A DNA stretch of 12,719 nt from positions 1 through 12,719 of the forward strand of contig CBHWET010000119.1 in the NCBI GenBank assembly GCA_966112985.1. The letters are read 5' to 3'. Below, in pieces: positions 8,201 to 12,719 of the stretch. A program made the position numbers and the translations under genes. The notes beneath the pieces were generated by a model. That model saw only the letters and a list, made by a program, of their open reading frames with translations, was not told the origin of the DNA and did not search any database. Every line of letters starts with the position of its first letter. Position 1 is the stretch's first letter. The stretch comes from CBHWET01 sp966112985 (GTDB lineage: Bacteria > Verrucomicrobiota > Verrucomicrobiia > Limisphaerales > JACDHS01).

Positions 8201-8569
8201 GAACATCTGCGGGCCGGCATCGTAGTGATCATGATGCGGATGACTGATCACCATTCCATCAACGGTTCGGATGCCCTGTTTCCTCAAGAAGTTGCCGATG
8301 CCCATCCCGCCATTGGCATCGGTATCATAGAATTCCCCCGCCACACCCGGGTCATAAACGTAAACTTTTCCGGAAGGCGTTTCGATAATGCACCCGGTGT
8401 GGACAGACGGGTAAGTAATCTTGAGCGTGCCCGCTTTCGCCAGCGAGACGCTGAACGCGAGTAGGAGGATGCAAGCAGCGAGGCACGATGTTGATGTGAC
8501 GATTGCTCGAGCCAATGCGAATGTTTTTGTTTTTCCCGGTGAGGGAATGACATGGGTACAGGTGTTCAT
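5288..8569 (-). CDS. Secreted ComEC-like metallo-beta-lactamase, LamG/Ig/golvesin fusion
   Basis: This 1093-residue protein starts at the ATG complementary to 8567-8569. Residues 17-46 form a signal peptide with an A-K-A cleavage site. Residues about 47-330 are a metallo-beta-lactamase domain: HPHHDH at 110-115 fits the H-x-H-x-D-H metal motif, NSLVL at 205-209, LITGD at 219-223 (a metal-ligand Asp) and PHHG at 249-252. This set matches the soluble domain of ComEC/Rec2 and related phosphoesterases. Two LamG-like domains follow (about 338-510 and 532-695), both with MIVNKGGF and MNYGIW. Three Ig-like domains occupy 707-790, 791-875 and 876-960, each with a YQW motif. Residues 962-1093 resemble the golvesin C-terminal domain (GTSATDKYG, YAWW, LADAIKW). 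There are no ComEC channel helices, so it is not ComEC itself. An extracellular hydrolase, perhaps a nuclease or phosphodiesterase, is inferred; the substrate is unknown. Confidence 0.88.
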   Translation of the reverse strand: MNTCTHVIPSPGKTKTFALARAIVTSTSCLAACILLLAFSVSLAKAGTLKITYPSVHTGCIIETPSGKVYVYDPGVAGEFYDTDANGGMGIGNFLRKQGIRTVDGMVISHPHHDHYDAGPQMFQDFNVLKLIDTGFNPDGDNNGGYDNAFWTAFQNSNATRQTGLREGDVLNWDPELTVKVLCPKDPFWTFSESLSDPDKHYNQNSLVLWIKHGNVSHLITGDITPIAQTYLRNNSLAEVKATAFMAIPHHGKWYLSDTFASTVSTDHPYARVAFASEDHLALGPSADRVPDWRAAGITVYTGDDTNEVTVTTTGGDDFVVESTVPGDAKVYSVAEGYSHSPFFNGNGHNYHEIADAPAMRLTTFSVASWFRVSTTSTGTRMIVNKGGFLGGESAGANMNYGIWMTAGGNIEGGFETATGANVFVTSPSTYIDGQWHQAIVTYDQATLKLFIDGSLASSVASTAVPDNGSTGPIRIGADAAGLDNFFDGDIDEVRVWSRIVASGEVGNSYNGGRVNLDNLEAELDMACQRLYGTNYYEIADRPQLSLTNFTVQTQFRTVAPPPASQVAMIVNKGGFGSEAAGQNMNYGIWIDSDGYLAGGFEATTGADYFAQSTTTVNDGKWHTASVKFGGSAVILTLDGREIARTNTTAKPDTTGNQPVRIGANSQSADRYFTGEVDYVQIFNPAIGTVWWNPLQFNSPFAQVVAPPSIVGEPASQTVNPGANATFSVVATSAAAMTYQWTFNGANISGATGSSYTVVNAQSSNVGNYAAIVSNVGGSVTSATATLALNAPPTITTQPASQTVNQGATATFSVVATGAAPLSYQWKFNGVNISAATASSYSKSNAQSSDAGNYSVTVSNPAGSVTSANAALTVNVPPTITSQPSSQTVAQGSAATFSVVATGTAPLTYQWKFNGVNISGATGSSYTKSNAQPADQGNYTVVVSNVAGSATSTAASLSVKITLILDNSDAGFTASTNWSTGTSATDKYGTNYRFRNVANVSDTATWTANLANAGSYTIYAWWSQGSNRSITAPYIVTHAAGSTTVNKNQQANGGSWQSLGTFTLNAGSNNVKLSCWTTNGTIVLADAIKWVQQ
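5690..6451 (-). repeat. Three tandem Ig-domain coding repeats
   Basis: The three Ig-like domains are encoded by direct repeats of about 255 bases. Domains two and three are closest: both contain GAAPL or GTAPL followed by YQWKFNGVNIS, and both contain SSY-[ST]-KSNAQ. The first domain has YQWTFNGANIS and TVVNAQ instead. The pattern suggests stepwise duplication, the latest event giving domains two and three. Confidence 0.75.
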
Positions 8570-8605
8570 GCATTGTGTGTGGATTGCCCGTGGGGAATGG
8601 CGAAA

Positions 8606-8634
8606 CGTATAGGGGATCGGCGCGAAGATGTATA
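8606..8634 (-). promoter_or_regulatory. Candidate promoter of the metallo-beta-lactamase gene
   Basis: On the minus strand TATACA (8634-8629) and TATACG (8611-8606) are separated by exactly 17 bases, matching four of six bases of the -35 consensus and four of six of the -10. It lies 37 bases before the start codon, leaving a short leader that is rich in C and A (CCACACACA just before the ATG) and has no Shine-Dalgarno sequence. The five-base inverted repeat CCCCCAAAATGGGGG at 8637-8651 lies directly upstream of the -35 and could be a regulatory site. Confidence 0.33.
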
Positions 8635-8692
8635 TACCCCCAAAATGGGGGCTTTAGGACGGGGAACACCTGACCTCGTTGAACGGAGGATG

Positions 8693-8704
8693 TCAGTCGA
8701 CTGA
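8693..8704. promoter_or_regulatory. Perfect 12-base palindrome, operator-like
   Basis: TCAGTCGACTGA is fully self-complementary. It sits between the aminotransferase stop codon and the candidate promoter of the metallo-beta-lactamase gene. It is nested within a looser pair of arms, ACACCT at 8666-8671 and AGGTGT at 8706-8711. It could be a binding site for a dimeric regulator or part of an RNA stem after the aminotransferase gene; no T-run supports a terminator. Confidence 0.35.
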
Positions 8705-8772
8705 AAGGTGTGGCAGAACGCTCCCGCTCTTAGCCGACACGAAAGCGCTTCGCCCTACCACTTTAAGCGTCT

Positions 8773-10149
8773 TTATTTCGTCGCCGCGACCGCCTGATCG
8801 ACAGATTCAGCGAGAACGCTAAGGCCATCGCGCAAGGCGTCTTCAGGAATCGTCAGTGGCGGCGCAATCTTCACCGTCTGTCCCCAGGCTCCGACGGGTG
8901 AGAAGAAGAGAAGACCTTTTTGGAAACATTTCTCGATGATCGCGTGCGCGAGATCGTGATTGGGTTCTTTGACCCCAGGTTTCACAATCTGCATTCCCCC
9001 AACTAAGCCAGTGGCAGTCACGTGACCCACTACATCACAATGCTTCTTCTTAATGCTTTGCAGACCTTCAAGAAGAATTGGGCCGAGTTTCGCCGCATTT
9101 TCGGTGAGGCGTTCGTTCTTGATCTTGCGCAGGCTCGCGAGCGCCGCCGCAACACAAACTGGATTGCCTGTGTGCGTGCTCGTCATCGAGCCCGGTGGGA
9201 ATTGGTCCATGATATCATTGCGCCCAATGACTGCCGAAAGCGGCAACGAACTGCTGATGCCTTTGCCACAGCAGATGATATCCGGGTTCACGCCGTAGTG
9301 TTCGAATGCCCAGAACTTTCCAGTGCGCCCGAAGCCGGCCTGGACTTCGTCGAAAATCAAAACGATGCCGTTGTCGTTGCACCATTTGCGAAGCTTTTGC
9401 GCGTACTCAACCGGCGCGAAATCAGGACCGACGCCCTGGTAACTTTCCATGATGACGCCAGCGATGTCCTCGGGCTTCAGGCCACGTTTAGCGATACTGG
9501 CGAGGAGGCTTTCGAAGCTCGTGTCTGTTTGCCAGTAGCCGTCAGGGAACGGTGCGTTGATAATCGCAGGGTCTTCGTTAACGATCCACGATTTCTGTCC
9601 AGCCATTCCACCGGCCTGTTGCGAACCGAGGGTGCGTCCATGGAAACCGCGTTCGAAACCAATGATGCCAATTTTCTTTTTGCCGCCCTGTTTGATGCCC
9701 CAGCTGCGCGCAAGTTTGATGGCACATTCGGTGGCTTCAGAACCGGTCGTGAGAAGGAAAACTTTCTTCAAGCCTTCTGGTGAAAGCTGCGAAAGGTATT
9801 CAGCCAGCTCAGCGCGTTCTTCGCTTGGGAAAACGTAGTTATGCAACAAACCGCTGTTCACCTGGTCGACGATGGCCTGGCGAATTTCTTTCGGGCCATG
9901 GCCGGCGTTGGTCACCAGCACACCACTGGACCAATCGAGCCAGCGGTTGCCATATTTGTCATAGACGAAAATGTCGTCAGCACGATCCCAGACGATCGGC
10001 GGCTGGCCGCGCATGGAAATGGGTTCAAATTTGCGGAGCTTTTCGAGTGTTGGAACGCTGTCCGGATGCGGGAGCGGCGTCACGATGCGGCGATACTTGG
10101 TGTCGACCTTGGGAACATTGACTGGCGTGATACTAAATTCTTTACCCAT
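8773..10149 (-). CDS. Class III PLP-dependent aminotransferase
   Basis: The 458-residue product has the full signature of fold-type I, class III aminotransferases: a GSEATE phosphate-binding turn (136-141), FHGRT (169-173), the cofactor-ring Asp in FDEVQAGFGRTGK (D267) and the Schiff-base lysine in CCGKGISSS (K296), then THTGNPV (325-331). Length fits the family, and the gene appears intact. Such enzymes move the amino group from an omega- or alpha-amino acid or amine to a keto acid; close relatives act on 4-aminobutyrate, acetylornithine or other amino acids, and a few act as racemases. The substrate cannot be told from the sequence. The ATG complementary to 10147-10149 is the natural start. 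No biosynthetic partner gene is adjacent: the next gene on this strand begins 203 bases downstream, and the prepilin-like gene diverges on the other side. Action in the cytoplasm is expected. Confidence 0.92.
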   Translation of the reverse strand: MGKEFSITPVNVPKVDTKYRRIVTPLPHPDSVPTLEKLRKFEPISMRGQPPIVWDRADDIFVYDKYGNRWLDWSSGVLVTNAGHGPKEIRQAIVDQVNSGLLHNYVFPSEERAELAEYLSQLSPEGLKKVFLLTTGSEATECAIKLARSWGIKQGGKKKIGIIGFERGFHGRTLGSQQAGGMAGQKSWIVNEDPAIINAPFPDGYWQTDTSFESLLASIAKRGLKPEDIAGVIMESYQGVGPDFAPVEYAQKLRKWCNDNGIVLIFDEVQAGFGRTGKFWAFEHYGVNPDIICCGKGISSSLPLSAVIGRNDIMDQFPPGSMTSTHTGNPVCVAAALASLRKIKNERLTENAAKLGPILLEGLQSIKKKHCDVVGHVTATGLVGGMQIVKPGVKEPNHDLAHAIIEKCFQKGLLFFSPVGAWGQTVKIAPPLTIPEDALRDGLSVLAESVDQAVAATK

Positions 10150-10338
10150 AAATCTCGTCTGATTGGCAGCTTTGGTTACGTCTCTTATTTATTGGTTCAT
10201 CCTCGGAATAAGGCGATGCAGTGAAGCACAAACCAATGTTGAAAACAAAGAAAGAATTGAACCGCAGGAACCAAGGAATGTGCTAGACAGTTAGCATTAC
10301 ATTCTTCATCTTTACCGAAGCACAACCAACCAAAACAG
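10150..10338. promoter_or_regulatory. Divergent intergenic region, aminotransferase and prepilin-like genes
   Basis: These 189 bases must hold the promoters of both divergent genes. I see no convincing -35/-10 pair for either. Visible features are an inverted repeat TGCTA-N6-TAGCA at 10281-10296, which also contains TAGACA (five of six to the -35 consensus), and an A/C-rich stretch (10321-10338) just before the prepilin-like start codon. The inverted repeat could be an operator acting on the plus-strand gene. Confidence 0.35.
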
Positions 10339-11175
10339 ATGAACGGCGTTCAAAATTTCCGTCACAGACCCGTTGCAGGCTTCACGTTGATTGAATTGCT
10401 CGTCGTGATTGCCATCATTGCGATTCTTGCTGGCATGCTCCTGCCGTCGTTGTCACGTGGAAAAGAAAGCGCACTGGGGGTGAAGTGCATGAGTAACATG
10501 AAACAGATCACGACGGGATGGATGCTGTATGCCGACGACAATAACGATTACCTGGTCTGGAATGACTTGAGCAAGACTGGCACGGGCTGGGTTCGCGGGA
10601 TGCTGAATTACGACGGCAGCAATACCGATAACACTAACACAACTTTCCTTACGGATCCGCAATACGCGCGGTTAGCTCCGTACACCGCAAAAACGGCAGC
10701 GATTTACAAATGTCCGTCAGACAAGAGCACGGTAACGATCAGCGGGGTGAAGTATCCGCGAGTTCGCAGCATTTCACTGAGCCAGGCAATGAATTCACAG
10801 GACGACTGGATGAGCTACCTGACCGGTGTGAAATACAAAGTGTTTAAAAAGCTTACGGACATTGCGACGATGGGCGCAGCGCGTGCCTATGTGATGATCG
10901 ACGAGAACCCGGACAGTCTTAATTATGGCGACTTTGCGGTGGCGATGAACGATGGCGTTGCTGATAACCAGGTCCTGATGGTCGATGTACCGGCGAGTTA
11001 CCATAACGGCGCAGGCGGATTGAGTTTCGCCGACGGCCACTCCGAGATTCATATGTGGAAGGATAAACGGACGAAGCCACCGATCACCGGGATTTTTATG
11101 GTCACGTCCGTCCAGTCTTCGCCAGGGAACGTTGACATGCGTTTTATGTCCGACCACACGTCGATTCGAGAATAG
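10339..11175 (+). CDS. Prepilin-like secreted protein with H-x9-DG motif
   Basis: The 278-residue product opens with a short basic leader and the type IV prepilin cleavage site: G14|F15, then TLIELLVVIAIIAILAGMLL, with the conserved Glu five residues into the mature part (E19). A prepilin peptidase would cut after G14 and methylate F15. The hydrophobic helix (15-35) would anchor it in the inner membrane or assemble into a pseudopilus. The C-terminal part has H222-x9-D232-G233, the signature of the large pseudopilin-like family found in Planctomycetota and Verrucomicrobiota (DUF1559-like). Such genes are often present in many copies per genome and their individual roles are mostly unknown. No secretion or pilus assembly gene is adjacent, so it appears to stand alone. 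The ATG at 10339 follows an A/C-rich leader with no Shine-Dalgarno sequence. Confidence 0.88.
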   Translation: MNGVQNFRHRPVAGFTLIELLVVIAIIAILAGMLLPSLSRGKESALGVKCMSNMKQITTGWMLYADDNNDYLVWNDLSKTGTGWVRGMLNYDGSNTDNTNTTFLTDPQYARLAPYTAKTAAIYKCPSDKSTVTISGVKYPRVRSISLSQAMNSQDDWMSYLTGVKYKVFKKLTDIATMGAARAYVMIDENPDSLNYGDFAVAMNDGVADNQVLMVDVPASYHNGAGGLSFADGHSEIHMWKDKRTKPPITGIFMVTSVQSSPGNVDMRFMSDHTSIRE

Positions 11176-11268
11176 CGCGGCGGCCGACGGGATTCATGCG
11201 GAAACGTAAACGCTAATCGGGTTGCCACAATTGGAGTGCAGTCAGATGGTTGAAGATCGTTATCCTTT

Positions 11269-11871
11269 ATGAGCCGATTGCCCAACGCGGAAGACCATCG
11301 CAAACCTGAGTATCCAATCGAACCCATCTTCGTCCGCCGCTGGTCACCCCGTGCGATGACCGGGGAACCCCTTTCTGAAAAAGAACTGTTCACGTTGTTC
11401 GAAGCTGCGCGATGGGCTCCGTCCACTTACAACGAACAGGAATGGCGATTCCTCTATGCCCGCCGCGATACGCCGCATTGGCAAAGTTTTTTCGACCTGT
11501 TGATGGAAGCGAATCAGGCGTGGTGCAAAAACGCGGCGGTGCTTGTCGTCGTGCTCGCGCGTAAAACCTTTACACGAAACGGAAAACCGAACCCCGTGCA
11601 TCTTTTTGATACGGGCTCCGCGTGGGAGAATCTTGCCCTGCAGGCGACTGCGATGGGAATCGTGTCGCATGGTATGGCAGGTTTTGATTTCGACAAAGCG
11701 CGCACCACGCTTCGCGTTCCGGATGAATATGCCGTGGCCGCCATGTTCGCCCTCGGTCGTCCCGGTGATCCCGACAAGTTGCCGCAGGAATTGCGCGAAC
11801 GTGAAACGATTACGCAACGCCGTCCCGTTCGCGAAAGCATTTGCGAAGGTGCATTTGCTTTTGGCAAATAA
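11269..11871 (+). CDS. Nitroreductase-family flavoprotein
   Basis: The 200-residue product has the nitroreductase fold signature: RRWSPRAMTGEPLSEKEL at 23-40 (FMN-phosphate Arg residues and the following helix), AARWAPSTYNEQEWRF at 46-61 and, near the C-terminus, GRPGDPDKLPQELRERE at 163-179. Family members bind FMN and use NAD(P)H to reduce nitroaromatics, quinones or flavins; some do other redox chemistry. The usual position-specific RPS-N-Q-PWRF motif appears here as APSTYNEQEWRF, with E in place of P, a common variation. Length is normal for the family. The ATG at 11269 is the first start in frame after the prepilin-like gene (93-base gap); no clear ribosome-binding site precedes it. It lies 48 bases before the glutathione transferase gene on the same strand, probably as an operon. 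The natural substrate is unknown. Confidence 0.88.
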   Translation: MSRLPNAEDHRKPEYPIEPIFVRRWSPRAMTGEPLSEKELFTLFEAARWAPSTYNEQEWRFLYARRDTPHWQSFFDLLMEANQAWCKNAAVLVVVLARKTFTRNGKPNPVHLFDTGSAWENLALQATAMGIVSHGMAGFDFDKARTTLRVPDEYAVAAMFALGRPGDPDKLPQELRERETITQRRPVRESICEGAFAFGK

Positions 11872-11919
11872 AGGTAAGCTGCGGCAGTTGAAACAGGTCA
11901 GCTTCGGCTATATTGAGCT

Positions 11920-12719
11920 ATGGCACTCACGGCGCAATTTCCCGACGAAGCCACAAAGCACGGCGAATTCAGCCGTCAAGAGGATGCGTTTCGCGATTGG
12001 ATCTCCAATGACAATTCAACTCCCTACCCCGCTGTTGCGGGCCGTTACCACCTTTACGTTTCGTTAGCGTGTCCGTGGGCAAGCCGCACCATCATCACGC
12101 GCAAAATTAAAGGGTTGGAAGAGGCGATTGGAATGACCGTTGTCGATCCCGTTCGCGACGAACGCGGTTGGGCATTTCGGGAGGGTCCTGGTTACAGTAA
12201 AGACCCGATTAATGGCTTCGAATTTCTCAGTGAAGCTTATCACGCAACCAAACCAGACTTCGACGGCCGCTTCACTGTTCCTGTTTTGTGGGACAAGGAA
12301 ACGCGCCGCATCGTCAACAATTCCGAGGACGACATTTGCCGGATGTTCAATGATGCGTTTGGAGAAATAACCCGTTCAGATGTCGATCTCTTCCCGCGCG
12401 ACATCGCGAAAGAGCAGGCGCAATCGTCGCAATACATTTACGAGAACGTAAATAATGGTGTTTACAAAGCCGGTTTTGCAACACGGCAGCGTGCCTATGA
12501 GTTTGCGGCACGTGCGGTTTTCAAGGTTTTAGACGAACTCGATGCGCGCCTCGCCACGCAGCGCTTCCTTTTCGGCCGACGCATCGTCGAAACAGACTGG
12601 CGCCTGTTCTGCACGCTTGTTCGGTTCGACGCCGTTTATTACGTCCACTTCAAATGCAACGTCAGGCGTATTAGCGATTATCCAAGCCTTCAAGGGTATT
12701 TAATGGACCTGTATCAGCA
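11920..12719 (+). CDS. yqjG: Xi-class glutathione transferase / glutathionyl-hydroquinone reductase, 3' end outside window
   Basis: The frame from the ATG at 11920 is open to the window end (266 complete codons). It matches Xi-class GSTs (E. coli YqjG, PcpF, Ecm4): SLACPWASRT at 48-57 with catalytic C51, GRFTVPVLWDK at 116-126, YENVNNGVYKAGFA at 174-187, and RLFCTLVRFDAVYYVHFKCN at 228-247. These enzymes use the active Cys to remove glutathione from glutathionyl-hydroquinones, returning the hydroquinone and oxidised glutathione. Family proteins are about 320-330 residues, so roughly 60 residues lie beyond the window. One oddity: the glutathione-binding Glu-Ser pair usual after VNN (NES) reads NSED here (134-137), so Glu and Ser are swapped. 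It follows the nitroreductase gene by 48 bases, which fits joint handling of quinones or electrophiles in the cytoplasm. Confidence 0.9.
   Translation, partial: MALTAQFPDEATKHGEFSRQEDAFRDWISNDNSTPYPAVAGRYHLYVSLACPWASRTIITRKIKGLEEAIGMTVVDPVRDERGWAFREGPGYSKDPINGFEFLSEAYHATKPDFDGRFTVPVLWDKETRRIVNNSEDDICRMFNDAFGEITRSDVDLFPRDIAKEQAQSSQYIYENVNNGVYKAGFATRQRAYEFAARAVFKVLDELDARLATQRFLFGRRIVETDWRLFCTLVRFDAVYYVHFKCNVRRISDYPSLQGYLMDLYQ

Noticed and set aside
7817..8464. Long plus-strand open frame opposite the metallo-beta-lactamase domain
   Set aside because: It lies wholly antisense to a conserved catalytic domain and its product resembles no known family; treated as a shadow frame. The same holds for 6284-6979.
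8471..8482. Lipoprotein signal (L-A-A-C at residues 30-33) in the metallo-beta-lactamase protein
   Set aside because: The hydrophobic core continues for about ten residues after the Cys and a better signal peptidase I site (A-K-A) follows at 44-46, so lipid attachment at this Cys is unlikely.
9022..9783. Long plus-strand open frame opposite the aminotransferase
   Set aside because: It is antisense to a gene with all catalytic motifs intact, has no recognisable domain, and long antisense frames are expected opposite such codon usage.
11543..12067. Plus-strand open frame bridging the nitroreductase and transferase genes
   Set aside because: It runs out of frame across two recognised genes and shows no domain of its own.

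Overview
The window most resembles a chromosomal segment from a Verrucomicrobiota bacterium, probably of the Pedosphaera/Limisphaerales kind. This is an inference from several traits seen together: large secreted proteins built from Ig-like modules with the YQW-x-NG-x-x-I pattern, a prepilin-like protein with the H-x9-DG signature, a HEAT-repeat protein with a PLSYW motif, and plus-strand genes with A/C-rich leaders and no clear Shine-Dalgarno sequence. There is no transposase, integrase, phage gene, rRNA or tRNA, and no CRISPR array.

Layout. (1) 1-1035, plus: 3' part of a HEAT-repeat protein gene that starts outside the window. (2) 1036-1808: a long non-coding stretch. Its main content is a tandem array at about 1090-1446 with an exact 42-base period. 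Each unit carries two different imperfect palindromes 21 bases apart, and the last unit looks like an intrinsic terminator. Two further small hairpins lie at 1595-1676. (3) 1809-5171, plus: a secreted 1120-residue protein with about 14 propeller-type repeats, two Ig-like domains and a C-terminal module. (4) 5288-8569, minus: a secreted 1093-residue protein joining a ComEC-like metallo-beta-lactamase domain to two LamG-like domains, three Ig-like domains and a golvesin-type C-terminal domain. The two large genes converge on a 116-base gap that holds a good intrinsic terminator for the minus-strand gene. (5) 8773-10149, minus: a class III PLP-dependent aminotransferase. (6) 10339-11175, plus: a prepilin-like protein. 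(7) 11269-11871, plus: a nitroreductase-family protein. (8) 11920 to the window end, plus: a Xi-class glutathione transferase (glutathionyl-hydroquinone reductase type), cut off by the window edge.

How the genes relate. The two giant proteins are unrelated in their catalytic or ligand-binding parts but share the Ig-like module style, so both probably act outside the cytoplasm. The nitroreductase and the glutathione transferase lie 48 bases apart on the same strand and are likely co-transcribed; both families reduce quinone-like or electrophilic compounds. The aminotransferase and the prepilin-like gene diverge from a 189-base region. The most unusual element is the 42-base array: its palindromes vary in a compensatory way, alternate in orientation, and are spaced at almost exactly two DNA helical turns. 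That points to a role at the DNA or RNA level rather than as protein-coding sequence.
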